Source: Micrasema longulum | Lineage: Eukaryota > Arthropoda > Insecta > Trichoptera > Brachycentridae | DNA: 64,000 bases | Assembly (NCBI GenBank): GCA_022494885.1 | Contig: JAGVSM010001121.1 | Location: 1-64,000 of the forward strand | Direction of reading: 5' to 3' | In this document: positions 11,721 through 23,226 of the stretch, one piece after another | How the letters are laid out: each line of letters opens with the position of its first letter | Numbering within the stretch: position 1 is the stretch's first letter | The notes under the pieces: generated by a model | What the model was told of the DNA's origin: nothing | Databases searched by the model: none | What the model saw: the letters and a program-made list of their open reading frames with translations, nothing else | Program-made: the position numbers and the translations under genes

Positions 11721-12596
11721 CGACAGAGAAAAGAGAAGGTGTATAGGCACTATCAAACTTATGTGCAGATATGTTATATATGTTTAAGTGGCGAGCGGCG
11801 CGAGGCGGCCGGCTCTTTTCATTCGGGTTTTGCCTTCTTAGTCACTCACTCGTCCTTGCTATTATAATTGAATAAAACTCTCTAATATATTTTTTATACG
11901 AAATATAAAAGTTTTCGATATTAATCTAATCAGTATTTATCGAATTTATCAATTGCAATCACTTGCGCCTTAAGTATTTAAGGTTCCGGACCAAGGACTT
12001 AATAAATATATATCTACCTATATAATGTAAACATCAAAATAAGTTTTTTTTTTAATATGACCCAGGCGGGGATAAATTTCCACTGACAATACATGTACTC
12101 AATTTTAGTTTGCTGTCCTTCGCAACTCGAATTATTGTGAAACAACCCTTAAAGAGTGGTAGAGAATCGTAAAGGGTAATGGCTTTTTGCGAACTGTCTG
12201 AAAGTCGTTACGTACGTGAAATAAATTTACGTCGAATTCTACAAATTTTATATTAAAACGTTGAGTTGTTTTGCTTTTACGTTTATCTCTTCCAACCGCC
12301 ATTAAACGTTTCAGAAAAATGAGCTTTCCTGATACCTATTATTGCAAAAGAGACGGAGAACATTTCTAAGTAGGGAAAATGAAAATAAATGCATTTACGG
12401 GGCTTATAATATGTCATTGTCATGCTTCTTTTGTTTAAATATCCATTTGTTTCAATTATGCAGTCAGTTTTTTTACTACTTACTACATGTATATTTGTTT
12501 ACGTATTATGGAAGATATGATGAGCGGTGATAGCGGGGTGGTCCACTATCGTTCGGGTGAATATAAAAATATTTAAGGTGTGATATCCTGTCGATA
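11721..12596. other. Mostly unassigned; possible LTR-like patch
   Basis: 11780-11880 is GC-rich (GCGAGCGGCGCGAGGCGGCCG) and is followed by an AATAAA signal at about 11870 and an AT-rich run, which could be a decayed LTR R/U5 region. I see no partner copy, so it stays unassigned. The rest is AT-rich. Confidence 0.3.
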
Positions 12597-12900
12597 CCAC
12601 ATCATCTCCCTAGTTGGAGCATATGGAATCCACAAAGAGCCTCCATGCATCTCTATCGGCTGCCAACTCCTTTGCGTCCTTCCAAGTCAGGTTCTCGTCT
12701 CGAAGGTCTGACACAAACAACCGATAAACAGTCAGCAGTGGATGTCAAAAATGTCAAAAACCAGATGCCTTGTAAAGTAGGCAAGCGTGGTTAAGGCTTC
12801 CAGGAAGCATCCGCAGTATATGGCCTAGCCAACTGTATCGTCTCCGCTTGACGACAGTTGTCACCGAAGTTTGCTGCGTCCCGTGCTCTTATTACTTCAT
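12597..12900 (-). pseudogene. LINE ORF2 C-terminal remnant
   Basis: On the minus strand, VKRRRYSWLGHILRM (about 12846-12800) is followed, after a short gap with stops, by SDLRDENLTWKDAKELAADR and DAWRLFVDSICSN with a stop near 12615. This is the 'WLGH-lRM ... A-DR--WR--V' end of RTE/Jockey-type ORF2 proteins. Only the last part survives and it is broken. Confidence 0.75.
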
Positions 12901-13309
12901 TCCTCACAAATTCAAACAACAATTTAAAATCAACATTTTAATCAGCAAAGTGGCGACATTATCGAGTCTTTTTTTTTAAACAAAAACTTTGTTCCAAAAA
13001 CGGAAAAAAGTCTAATGTATGAAGCCTTTGTAAAAACTCAAATATGTTATACATAACTACCATGGGGAACAGGAAATTAAAATGACGTAAACAAACTACA
13101 AACAAACTAAAATATTAAAGTTAGTATATTACCTCCCCTATCTAACAGCAACCAAAAACTTCTTTAAACTAACTAAGCAATTAAATGCAACTAAACTTTT
13201 AAACTACAATTCTTAAAATTCATAAATTAGCCATTAATGTAATTGTAGATGAAAAACTAAAAGTTGAAAAAAATTGTACTAAACCTAAACCAATACAAGA
13301 ATATCAGAA

Positions 13310-13450
13310 AAATATCATATACAACCTTCTAAAGCGAGACACGGAAAGTCGGGACTATTAAACCAGGGACTGAAATTATACAATAAACTACCAGACAAAA
13401 CTAAACAAAAGACTCGGACAATACAGTGGTTCAAAAAAAACTTTTTATTT
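13310..13450 (+). pseudogene. LINE C-terminal remnant (type C)
   Basis: Encodes GKSGLLNQGLKLYNKLPDK followed by TKQKTRTIQWFKKN, a 'G-KLYN-LP-K-K' end of a non-LTR ORF2. A second, more decayed copy is on the minus strand at 43655-43835 with the same LPDKTKQKT string. Confidence 0.65.
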
Positions 13451-14016
13451 CAGATCGCTATGGTGCACAAAAGTTGCCATTGGTATAGATGTGAAAAAAA
13501 CACTAATTATTTTTTTTTTTTCTTCCAGTCGCATAATGCCATTAAAGTTACCAAAAAAATGTGAAGAACCTTAATTTTTCAAAATTTTTTTAAGCACGCC
13601 AGATGGTTTTAATGCGTTTCTTTACCATGAATTAACCACTCAAAGTATGTAAAATCAATATATATGCACTTATTATGCATTTGTTTTATACTCGTATCTT
13701 TCGGTCGCGCAACATACCTAGTACAAAATGAGTAAAATTAGTCGTTTTTGCAAAATTTCAAAGTTTGAATGTTTAGTACATTTTAATCATATGACTTTTA
13801 GAAATGCCAAAGTTGAATTATATTACAATAATATATATATATCAAATCCAAACATATGACATAAACTTTAATACTCAAGTGGAATTCGGTCGCGCAGCTT
13901 CGTCAAAAACCGCAGAGTAGCCTACTTGGACAGAGAGGCAAGGCGGTTTCCTTTCAGATAATTTAAAAAAATTTCAAATAGTAAATATTTGGTCATTTTT
14001 TTATTTCAATATTCAA
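13451..14016. other. No gene recognised
   Basis: AT-rich. The phrase TCGGTCGCGCA occurs at about 13700 and 13888, so a diverged repeat may span here. Confidence 0.35.
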
Positions 14017-14370
14017 TTGTTGATGCAGCTCTTCGCTCATTTTGTTTGCAAAACGACTTGTGTGAGAGATAAATTGCAAAGTGATATAAGTTTAGAAATT
14101 TGTGGTCTTTACTTTGATGATTTACGAAAAGAAAATACATTGACAATTGAAAAAACTGGCAGACTACACTTTCACAGAACCTATAAGGAGGAACATTACT
14201 CTTTAATTCAGGAGCCAGGTTCCACTTACATAGGACACACTTATCCTTCTTCAAGCTCAGTAACCGACATAGCCAAAAGCATCACGTCTTATTTATCATA
14301 AAATGGCTGTTTACTTGACAAATTGGAAGTTGTTGGATGTGACGGTACTGTGAGTGACATTACGTAACCT
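14017..14370 (+). pseudogene. Relic of an arthropod repeat-borne protein (unclassified)
   Basis: 14085-14300 reads EICGLYFDDLRKENTL, then YKEEHYSLIQEPGSTYIGH and SVTDIAKSITSYLS, a stop, then LLDKLEVVGCDGTVS. The pattern 'EEH-SLI-EPGS-Y-GH ... VGCDGT' matches my memory of uncharacterised proteins present in many copies in arthropod genomes and probably carried by mobile elements. The enzyme class is unknown to me. One in-frame stop at 14299 and the abrupt ends show it is a fragment. The remaining segment to 15000 has no recognised feature. Confidence 0.4.
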
Positions 14371-14999
14371 GAAGGCCCCCGACTAAATCGTCAATTATAA
14401 CCACATCATTAGCATAATCTAGGTCGCAGAGTTTTTTTACCATGACGATACCAGAAACAACTTCCATGTTTTTACTTGGTACGGGTTTACCTACATAGAT
14501 AGATAAAACAAATCCAAGCATTTTAAAATATACACAGAACGTTGAATTGTTCTATTTGTGATAATTGATTAATATTTTTTTAATGTATACGTAATTGTTG
14601 CTTCGCACTCCGAGTATAAACAAAAGTTGGTACATCAACACCAGGTTTACTAGTATGGCAGGGCTAGTTGTTTTTAGGTATTGCAATAAATATTGCAAAA
14701 GAAAACTATAATACAGTATACCAAAAATTTCAATCCAACACCAATCCTTTTATCTTTTCCGAGTGTCATAAAAATAATATATTTAGTGTTTTATTTTTAA
14801 AAAGTTGAAAAAAAGGTGAGTGGCAATATTTTTAGCTGAAATACATTTCAAACTATTGTTTTATGTACTTTCTAGAATAAATACAAACAAATTCGATTTA
14901 ATTTTTCTTTCATATTTATCGCATTAAGTCAAATATTTTCTTAGCAATGTTCAAGTATGTCCAAATATTTTTTTTCTTTTAAAAAGGGATTTCGAAAAA

Positions 15000-15172
15000 G
15001 CAAATATTTATTTGCTTTTTTATGATTCACCCGAATATTTTATTTTGATAGCCATTTTCAACGAGATGTAAATAACTTACTATTAAAAAATGGGAATTGT
15101 GGTAGAGTGGGATTCGAACCATGGCCCTTTGATCAATGTGTCCGAAACCCTAGCCACAGGACCACAACTTAA
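15000..15172 (-). mobile_element. tRNA-derived SINE, family 1
   Basis: In reverse complement: GTTGTGGTCCTGTGGCTAGG, B box GGTTCGAATCCCACTCTACC, then the family 1 tail with AAATATTCGGGTGAATCAT and GCAAATA. About 20 percent diverged from the 55848 copy by eye. Confidence 0.75.
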
Positions 15173-15235
15173 TTCAAACTAACTGCACTAACGTTTTTCA
15201 GATCTAACTGGTAATGAACTAACTGAAAAAAAAAA

Positions 15236-15530
15236 TTAAAATAAGAAAAATTGTTTTCAGGTGTTGCCTAGTAAGTGATTTTGTTCGGCTGGATGAATCT
15301 CTCCCACATGATAAAAGTTTCAACTCCTTTACTTCACAAAAGTCAACAGATGGAAGAGTTGAGTTGAGGAAATGTGGATGTTTAAAAACATGGGCAGAAT
15401 TGAGAATGTTACAGTGTGTAAAGAGGCCACTTAAACCAGCCAATGACAGGTCATAAGCCTTGTAAATGCCTAGACTTCCATATTTCTTTCTTTTAAATGT
15501 TTTTCCTCTCGGTGGAAATAAATTTAAATA
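15236..15530 (+). repeat. Family A repeat, near full order
   Basis: Order seen: TTGTTTTCAGG, GTTGCCTAGTAAGTGATTT, CACATGATAAAAGTTTCAACTC, TCAACAGATGG, AGTGTGTAAAGAGGCC, CTTAAACCAGCCAATGACAG, ATGCCTAGACTTCCATATTTC, and an ending AATAAATTTAAAT. Frames crossing it are repeat-derived. Confidence 0.75.
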
Positions 15531-15640
15531 AAAAAAGAAGATCAGTATGTAAACAAGATAATTTTTTTTTAAATATAATACAAAGAAATAAATGATAGGA
15601 ACATTGTTAAGAAGTATAGTTAGTTTAAAAAAAAAAAGAA

Positions 15641-15797
15641 GAGTTGAGTTGAGGAAATGTGGATGTTTAAAAACATGGGCAGAATGGAGAATGTTAGTGT
15701 GTTTAGTAGCCACTTAAACCAGCCAATGACAGGTCGAAAGCCTTGTAAATGCCTAGACTTCATGTTTCTCCTCTCCGTTGCAACAAATTTAGATCCA
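15641..15797 (+). repeat. Family A repeat, second partial copy in the same orientation
   Basis: Repeats the 3' half of the copy at 15236-15530, starting again at AAGAGTTGAGTTGAGGAAATG. The 110-base spacer between them is A/T-rich. The shared doublet GAGTTGAGTTGAGG in both copies suggests a local duplication rather than two independent insertions. Confidence 0.65.
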
Positions 15798-15949
15798 AAT
15801 ACTTTCTGTTTTTTTTTTTTTTTGTTAAAACAGAGTAGTAAAAAAATAAAACAATTACATAGCAATGAAAGTATAGTTAGCATATAGCATAGTTTATTTT
15901 TTATTTGAGGTTATGATAATCATGTTAACAATTTAATAAATGGCTTTGG

Positions 15950-16560
15950 CCCCGCTATTGCCGTAAGATGCCAAGAACATTTTTATTAAATAAAAATATT
16001 TGCAAATAGTTATTTAAGTAAAAAATATTAATAAAATAACTTTAGTTTTTTTTATTTGCAGGTAAAATTTGCCGAGAAAATGTACCAGGACGTCAAATGG
16101 AGCAATGTAGATCTTTGAGCTACTCGCTGTTTGAGACATTCTAAATACGAGTATCTAAACCATAATATAACATTCCACTAAGAACATGTTTACATCGAGT
16201 TGCGTCATTTACAATTTTTGTTTTAAACCCTGACGAGGTGGGGTGATTGATTTTTAAAATGAAAAAGTGGACGATTTTCAATATTTTTGTAAAAAGCTTT
16301 GTTGAGATTTCTCAAGGGAATCTGATTTAAAGTAAGGAAATTATTCGATTTAGCCATTTTAAAACGCCGTTTTTTCACAATCGCATGATTAAAAAAATAA
16401 ACTTTAAAAAATTCAACAATTTTCTAATGTAATAATATAAATATCCTCCTACTTTTCCATCTGATTCGTTGTTTAAAGAGGCCAAAATCCTTTCAATAAG
16501 ACAAATTTTCTTTAAGTCATATCAGGGAAGCTATTCTGAACCACTCTCGTGGCACGAGAA
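15950..16560. other. No gene recognised
   Basis: AT-rich, with no motif or repeat partner that I could match. Confidence 0.45.
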
Positions 16561-16589
16561 AATTGTTTTTTTCTTCTATTTTTTTTATT

Positions 16590-16840
16590 TATTCAACTTT
16601 TGTACGTAATGTTATTTGTTAATTGGCGGGCTTATTGCCAAACGGCAATTTCTTCCAACCAACCAATAAAATAAAAGTTTTATTTTTATAATTCAAGTTA
16701 CAGAACATATTCAATAGAAAAAAATATTAAAAAGCTAAAGATACATAAACATCGAAATAAACGTATTTGTTTATAAATTACCTTAAATCAAAATTACTAC
16801 TCAATGAGAAAAAGAAAAGGAGGAGAGATTAAAGAAGAGA
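16590..16840 (-). mobile_element. LINE type A 3' end
   Basis: Contains GGCGGGCTTATTGCCAAACGGCAATTTCTTCC and the run AATAAACGTATTTGTTTATAAATTACC, shared with 35210-35510 over roughly 250 bases at high identity. Orientation is inferred from the copy at 935-1835. Confidence 0.65.
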
Positions 16841-17039
16841 AAAGAGATGTTTATTTTGTATGTAAATACACGAGATAATACGGCCGCGAGAGCGTTTGGA
16901 ATACCAGCTTCGATCTGTTTTAGGACCACAAGTCAAAAAGAATTCAACAGAAATAAAACAGATATTCCCCTAACGGGAATTTCTACGTACCAAAAAGTAA
17001 ACCAACTTTGGCCAAGAGGCATTTCTTTGTGGTAGGTCC

Positions 17040-17679
17040 AAGGATCTTTAATGTGCATAATTTCGTACATAAATATCGATGTTAGTTTAAACTGTCTTAG
17101 TATATACCGAGGAAGATAGCCGTTCATAATCGCGGCCTCAGTTTGAGCAATTGGTTCGCTCGCACGGGAATGGATCACTGTAATGTGATCTATGTATGTA
17201 TAAATGGAAAGTATAATAAAAATGTAACAGGTTGTAAAATGTGTATTAATGATATTTTGTAGTATACGCATAAACTAAATATGTATGTGTAAAATATAAT
17301 ATGAATAGGTCTGTGTGAATATATATGTAAATATATGTATATGTAAATTTATGTTTTTATTTATTATCCAATTATTGTAGCCTGCATTACTTTACGAGCT
17401 GTTTAACCCTCAGGGTAATAATGCGCCAAGATATAGAGGAGCCGAAACGTAAAAAAAACATTCTATGACTATTGGGTATAAAGTTAGCTATAGTTCGCAG
17501 CAAAACAATGGGCCGTACTCAGGTCGAGAATTGCCACATGGATATTAATTTGCATTGTTAATACTTTTAAATATGTACCTGTGTATTTATTATTGCAGAG
17601 TTATTCCAATTTATTGTTCTAAAATTCGCCTATATTTATTTTATAAAACTGAAAATACATGTGTGAGTTTATTTTTCTA
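17040..17679. other. No gene recognised
   Basis: AT-rich with short TATATGTA-type runs at 17310-17350. The minus-strand frame at 16933-17271 has no motif. Confidence 0.4.
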
Positions 17680-17775
17680 TTCATTTATTCGTTTTATTCA
17701 CAATATACTTATGTTATATTATTGAGACATAAATCCCAGCTCCATGGAACCAAAGTCCGGCGTTGAGTTTGTTTG
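17680..17775. repeat. Short interspersed repeat F
   Basis: TTCACAATATACTTATGTTATATTATTGAGACATAAATCCCAGCTCCATGGAACC is shared with 22690-22765 and 23728-23815, both followed by GT(G/T)TTGAGTTGGGACGA-like text. Function unknown. Confidence 0.55.
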
Positions 17776-18099
17776 TTTGTCCGTAACATCTCCGAAACAG
17801 CGAGTCGTAGCGGCCTGAAATTCGGACATGTCATTTAAGATGCGATTTCAAGGTTTACGTTGCTATTTTCTAATAAAAATTTCAAGTAAAATTTGAATTA
17901 ACCTCTACTCAATAAAGACTCAAACTTTATATGGATGCCTTGTGTGGCCCTGACATATTGCCCTTAATCAACTGTCATTACCAACAGTAAACAAACTTGA
18001 ATTCACAAATTTGTCCCCTTGTTTGAGTAAAATAGTATCTGAGGTAAATATGTCGATATAAGGAAAGTTTTTAAGCAACATAATACACGTGTTGAGACA

Positions 18100-19144
18100 A
18101 TAAATGCCAAAAATCAATGTAAATCATGGGAAAATATTCGGAATCAATTACCTGTGAAAACTGACTCCTTTAACATCTTTGACCCTCCTACTGCTGCAAC
18201 CAAATAAACTGCAATTCACTATGGTCGATTTTTATTTATTTAAACGTAACTATCCACGTTATTTACAAACAAATCCAAGCACACCGACAAAAGCATCCGA
18301 CAGAACCGTTATGTGTTTGCTGTCAAACAAAACAAAATGGTTGCTAACCAACAAACCAACATCGCTTGCGTTCTATAAAACAGTGATAGGGCTTCTCTTT
18401 AGGTTACGCATTATTACTCTGAAGTTTAACCCATCACGTAATGCAGACTGTTAATAAAAAGTATAAGATAGCCGCCTAATTGCTGATGTGAACATAAAAA
18501 TAAGTCATGTTATCCGCAGAAGCCGTATTCAGCAAGCGACTTGCCCTATTAAAGGGCTAATTCTAACTTACATTTGTGCGGTTTTTGGGTGTGTAAAAAA
18601 GTGCACCAGATCTCTCTCTAGTTTGATATTATTGGGAATACACAAACTGATCTTTTTCAGTATTTGAATTGTTATAAATATTGCAAAAGGACACTGCAAT
18701 ATAGTTTACGTAAAAAAATTAACATGCTACGAAACAACATTAAGGAGTTAAATACAGAAGTGAGACACATGCTCAAATTGTGGCTAATGGAAAAAAGATT
18801 TTTGTATTAATGTTAGTTTTTAATTTTTAATAAGATAATAAAATAAAAAATATGGTACAGTGTGTAATATTTTTTAAATAAAATTATAATCAATGTAGGT
18901 TAAGTATGAAAAATTGAAGCAACACATAAGAATCTGCTGACCAGTTGCATGCTTACAATTCAGCAGAACTTTAATTTTAAGACTATTGTGTAAATATTTT
19001 TGAAGTGTCCCGACTCTGGGTCGTTCTAAATATAAAAAAATTCTCTTCCGAAATAAAAATTCTCTGCCTTTATTAATGTACGTGCAATAATTTTTTTTTT
19101 AAAGTAAGAAATATTACCGGTCTTATAATTTACCGAAATATATT
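18100..19144. other. Mostly unassigned AT-rich DNA
   Basis: A short phrase at about 18130-18175 (WENIRNQLPVKTDSFNIF) resembles the end of a LINE ORF but is too short to assert. No other feature seen. Confidence 0.3.
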
Positions 19145-19262
19145 TTTTTTGTAAATAACTCACTATTAGAAAAAGGAAATCAAGTTGGGGTAGATTGGGG
19201 TTCGAACCTCGGATCTCTGGCCCGTGAGTCCGCAACACTAACCACGGGACCACAACCCAATT
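19145..19262 (-). mobile_element. tRNA-derived SINE, family 1
   Basis: In reverse complement: GGTTGTGGTCCCGTGGTTAG, B box GGTTCGAACCCCA, and the start of the family 1 tail. The tail beyond 19145 is missing or diverged. Confidence 0.7.
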
Positions 19263-19474
19263 AAAATTATTATTATTATTTTTAATAAATAAAAATAAAA
19301 TTCTTATTAAAAATTTGATTTTAATTTCAATATGACAAAAATTTTATGTAACTAAAATATAAATTGGTACGAAGGTCGCGGTCACTGTTATCAATTTGTT
19401 TCTTCTTTTTTGGGTGATACCGTGTGTGTTGGATTTGTTCCGACGTTTTGACTACCATTGCGGGAGCCATCGTT

Positions 19475-19638
19475 CTTATGATTTACCCAAATATTTCATT
19501 TTAAGGGGCCATTTTCAACGAGTTGCAAATAAATCACTATTAGAAAATGGGAATCAAGTTGGGGTAGAGTAGGATTCGAACCACGGATCTTTGGTCTGTG
19601 AGTCCGAGACACTAGCCGTAGGACCACAACCCGATTAC
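19475..19638 (-). mobile_element. tRNA-derived SINE, family 1, nested
   Basis: In reverse complement: GTTGTGGTCCTACGGCTAGTG, B box GGTTCGAATCCTACTCTACC, then the complete family 1 tail ending ATATTTGGGTAAATCATAAG. It sits exactly between the arms of the inverted-repeat element. Confidence 0.8.
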
Positions 19639-19652
19639 AGACTTAGTTTACC

Positions 19653-19687
19653 CTGAAGATGGCTCCTGCAATAGTAGCCGAAACGTC
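19653..19687 (+). ncRNA. Hammerhead-like motif with intact CUGANGA core
   Basis: CUGAAGA (19653-19659), hairpin GGCU/AGCC around a longer loop, GAAA (19680-19683), palindromic ACGU as a two-base-pair stem III if paired between two copies, and C at the cleavage position (19687). Flanking stem I is weak (CC/GG plus scattered pairs). The other arm (19441-19474) has a mutated version. Confidence 0.4.
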
Positions 19688-20055
19688 GGAACAAATCCAA
19701 CACACACGGTTTCACCCAAAAAAAAAGAAACAAATTGATAACTAAAATAAAATTACTCTTCGACCTACAGATTGCGTATCTTCAAATTTAGACTAAGCTA
19801 CCATAAATTATGAAGGCAAGCATTGGTGTTAATTACTGTTACAACTTCAACATCCAATCTACCTACGACCTTGCTTTCCCTACCTCAGTATCCTTTGCCA
19901 TCCGCCATAATCAGACTTAGTGTCCAACTGCAAGATTCTTTATTAATCGCCGAGTCACTTTCTAATATATTGTTCATCCAATAGCGCCAGTGCAGTGTGG
20001 TGTCCCGAAGCTCGCTCCAGAAGGCTTTCCGCCTCTCGCGTTACGCGAAACGGTG

Positions 20056-20228
20056 CCTCCGTGGTGTAGCGGTCAAGATGCTTGACTCACCCACGGAAGG
20101 TTCCGGGTTCGATTCCCGGTGAGAACACAAAAAATAAAATGTGATTTTTCTCTAGCCTGGGTTTTCTGTGATGTAATTCACCACTGTAATTGGGCCTCCT
20201 GGCCTGTTGTGGTGCAAAAATAAATGTT
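20056..20228 (+). mobile_element. tRNA-derived SINE, family 3
   Basis: The head GCCTCCGTGGTGTAGCGGTCA has a good A box, and GGGTTCGATTCCCGG is a consensus B box. The 5' and 3' ends (GCCTCCG, TGAGAAC) cannot pair as an acceptor stem, so it is not a functional tRNA. The unrelated tail (CACCACTGTAATTGGGCCTCC) and A-rich end fit a SINE. Confidence 0.7.
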
Positions 20229-20579
20229 AAAAAAATAACCACAATAGTGTCAATTTTGTGGACAATTTCGAATGAACAAATAAATCAATAATTGGAAACA
20301 TCAAATCAAAATTAGGCATCTTGCCCTAATTTACGGTGTGAATATATCTTAAACATGCAACTTTTTAAATATTGTTCATAATGTCTCGTTTTGAGTTTTG
20401 TATTTTTTCTTAAGTTTTCTGAACTGAATACTTAATGAAACCATGTTGAAATCAAGATTATATAGAGCAGGGACAACCAAGCATCTGTAGAATGTGTGAA
20501 GTCCATTACAGTAAAAAAAACACATTATGTATATACATGTACTCCTGTTAACCCTGTTGGTTTGTTTCTTATGCAAATT

Positions 20580-21170
20580 AAGGCGTTAGCATTCCAGCGG
20601 TATCTAGCGGAAAAAATAGGATTGCTTTATCTAAGTTTTTCGATTTTCGCAAAGGTATTATGAGATTTTTATTTGCAACTTTTCTAATTTTGGCTTTTAA
20701 TTGAAGAGATAAAAATATAGCCCAAACTTTCGTGGTCTATTTTTAATATTTAATTATTTTTTCCTGTTTTTCTTTTACGAATAAGTAGTAAAAAAAATAA
20801 GTACGATATTTATTATAACTGTGAGTCTGGCTTTTGGTAAAATAATAACCCCATAGGACGAGTGCGCGTGAGTTGATTTGAGGTTAAATGAAAAAGATGG
20901 ATTGATTAATTTGTACGGTACGAATTTACAATAGCGAACACTGGCGGAGAGCTGGTGGCCGGGCGACACTAAATGCCAAGATGAAATGTAATGTGTTCTT
21001 CCGATGCATATATTGTCCGAGCTGACGTAGCAGCGGGCTGCGCGTTCGGACCTGTCAACCTCACGGCTGTTGGTGTTGCTCTTCTCAAACCCACTAATAT
21101 ATCATGCGAGACACAAATCATTTTTTTATTATTATTATGGTAACAGAGAGTGAAAACAGTGAGCAAAAAC
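20580..21170. other. No gene recognised
   Basis: AT-rich with one GC-richer patch (20860-21070). Frames on the minus strand there show no motifs. Confidence 0.4.
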
Positions 21171-21175
21171 AGTGA

Positions 21176-21420
21176 GAAGGGATATTTTGGAAGTCTAGAC
21201 TTTTACAAGACCTATAACCAGTCATTGGCTGGTTTAATCGGTACTTTACACACTTTGTAATATTCACTATTCTGCCTATATTAAAACATCCAATATCCTC
21301 AGCCCTTCTATCTGTTGACTTTTGTGAAGTAAAAGAGCTGAAATTTTTACTGATGTGAGTGACATTGATCTGGCTAAATTATTTCACTTACTAGACAATG
21401 TCGGAAAATGTTTTTCAATT
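21176..21420 (-). repeat. Family A repeat
   Basis: Carries GGAAGTCTAGACTTTTACA, GTCATTGGCTGGTTTAA, ACTTTACACAC, CTTCTATCTGTTGACTTTTGTGAAGTAAAAGAGCTGAA and CTAGACAATGTC, the family A blocks in reverse order. Confidence 0.75.
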
Positions 21421-21429
21421 TTTGTACTT

Positions 21430-21700
21430 ATTTTTATCACCATCATCATTCTTATTTTTTTAATGGTGCATGGGGCACTGAATCAGTTCACCAATTGCAG
21501 CGTATCTTGATCTTTTTTGTTACATAAAAATAAAATGATTAGTCTTACGGTTCAGGTGCCAGTACACGAGACTATGAAACATTCTAGTAAAAAAACATAT
21601 TTTTAAATAAATATTTCATCTGAACCATGTCGAGAATCGAACCCGAGGCCTCTTGTTTGGTAGACAAACGCGCTGATCACTACACCACGAGGCCAACGTC
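21430..21700 (-). mobile_element. tRNA-derived SINE, family 2
   Basis: In reverse complement: GGCCTCGTGGTGTAGTGATC, B box GGGTTCGATTCTCG, then the family 2 body with TGGCACCTGAACCGTAAGAC, AAGATACGCTGCAATTGGTG and a GATGATGGTGATAA tail. Confidence 0.75.
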
Positions 21701-21709
21701 TTATTTGTT

Positions 21710-22689
21710 TGCTATTGGTTTAATAAACGATGTGTCTAATTGTTAGAAGGCAGGCTGGATTTTTCTCTCTAGAAGTAAATTATAAAGATGTATATTATCT
21801 GTACCTCAGAGGCAGACGGATGCAAATCCAAACGTCAAATGTTCAACAAAAGACTTAATAATTCAGAACATGAATTTGTAAATTTAGTATCTCAATACAT
21901 TGATTATTTCATTATAAAAGTTACATTTCTTCAAAATCAATGGACATGATTATGAACTGGATACAAAAATCGAAATGTCATTTCATAAAATTCTGGATTT
22001 GCATCCGCCTACCTCTGATGTCCAAATATTTATCGCAAAAGATAGGATAAACATTTTTGAGAACGCACAATTTGAACGTTTTGGAATCATGCGAAAACGG
22101 CTAACCTTTATTTTTAAATATAACTTTGAATTTCCTCTTTAAATGTACAATACAAACGCTTCGCACCCCTTTTAAACAACAACACACATTTTTCATACTC
22201 GCATACAATTATCTTTTCCCAAGCCATTTGGCTTATTATCAGATTAAAATTATACAATAAAAACCATCATTAGGAGTCGCTTTCAAAAGTAGGCGAATAG
22301 CAAAACGAGGAAACATTTTTAATTTTCCTAAAGGTACCGCACCCATTCTCTCTCTGGCTATAGTCAACACCCACTGACAGTATTTCTGATGCTCCCTCGA
22401 GAACATCATCGTGCAAATGAATTGCTTTCACCTTTGCATTGTGAACGGGAAGGGGGTTGAAGGTAAAACAAAACATAAAGATAATTTAATTTCTAATTTA
22501 CATATACTTAAGCCTCCCCTTTAACAGGGGCTAGAACAATAACGGTGAAAAACAACGGGGTAAGTTTTCTTTCTTATGATAAACATCACCATAAAACAGA
22601 ATTGCACGCTAAACTTTATATTCCTGATTCAATTTGCAGTAAAAATGACAAGTTTCACCTAGAATATTTATTTTTATACATGTAGTTTA
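21710..22689. other. Mostly unassigned
   Basis: A GC-richer patch at 22320-22450 has open frames on both strands and splice-like edges on both, but they disagree with each other and with the exon at 24674 (see rejected list). Otherwise AT-rich. Confidence 0.35.
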
Positions 22690-22765
22690 TTACACATTAT
22701 TTGAGACATAAGTCCCAACTCCACGGGACTTAAAGCCCTGTGTTGAGATGGGACGAGCAATTAGT
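22690..22765. repeat. Short interspersed repeat F
   Basis: TTGAGACATAAGTCCCAACTCCACGGGACTTAAAGCCCTGTGTTGAGATGGGACGAG matches 17680-17775 and 23728-23815. Confidence 0.5.
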
Positions 22766-22850
22766 TGACATAGACACATGAGTATATCACCACAAATAAT
22801 AATTTTTAAAAAAACATATATTTGGTACAAAATAATACTCGTATACATAT

Positions 22851-23226
22851 ACAGGGTGTTCTTTAAACCCTGTCATATCCGAAACCACGATGATCAGTAT
22901 GGGCATGAAGACAAATTAGCATATTTAAAAAAATATTTAGAACGAAGAAAATTTTTAAAAATAAAACATTTTTAAATACAATTGGTTGCTTACTTCTGCA
23001 GGGGAGAAGCGAGGGGGCGCGGCCGTGCTTTTGACAGTGTATTAGGCTCCCCCTCCCCCCTCCTCGACTCTCCCCTCCGGGAGTAAGAAACCATTTGTTT
23101 TTTATTTATCATTTATTTTTTAAGATTTTAGTTGTTCTAAAAATATATTTTAATGTTCCAATATATCTTCTTGTTCATACTGATCATCGTGGTTTCGGAT
23201 GTAACAGGGTTTAAAGAATACCCTGT
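22851..23226. mobile_element. Palindromic MITE, copy 1
   Basis: Terminal inverted repeats ACAGGGTGTTCTTTAAACCCTGTCA and its complement at the right end, extending through ATCCGAAACCACGATGATCAGTATG, so nearly the whole 376-base unit can fold back on itself. The centre is GC-rich (GGGGGCGCGGCC). No ORF. The outer TA-rich bases would fit a mariner-like target preference, but this is inference. Confidence 0.75.

Larger units (their letters stand above)
19397..19735. mobile_element. Inverted-repeat element interrupted by a SINE
   Basis: The arms 19397-19474 and 19653-19735 are inverted copies sharing TTTGTTTCTTCTTTTTTGGGTGA-ACCGTGTGTGTTGGATTTGTTCCGACGTTTTG-CTACCATTGC-GGAGCCATC. A family 1 SINE fills 19475-19638. 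A shorter version without SINE lies at 27975-28110. Both arms carry a hammerhead-like motif. No ORF. Confidence 0.7.

Noticed and set aside
20056..20130. Functional tRNA gene
   Set aside because: Excellent A and B boxes but the ends cannot form an acceptor stem and a SINE tail follows.
22324..22450. GC-richer segment with open frames and splice-like edges, possible second host exon
   Set aside because: Minus-strand edges give a 94-base segment whose reading phase would not join the 24674-24812 exon without a stop, and the plus-strand alternative has a stop before its donor. Evidence conflicts.
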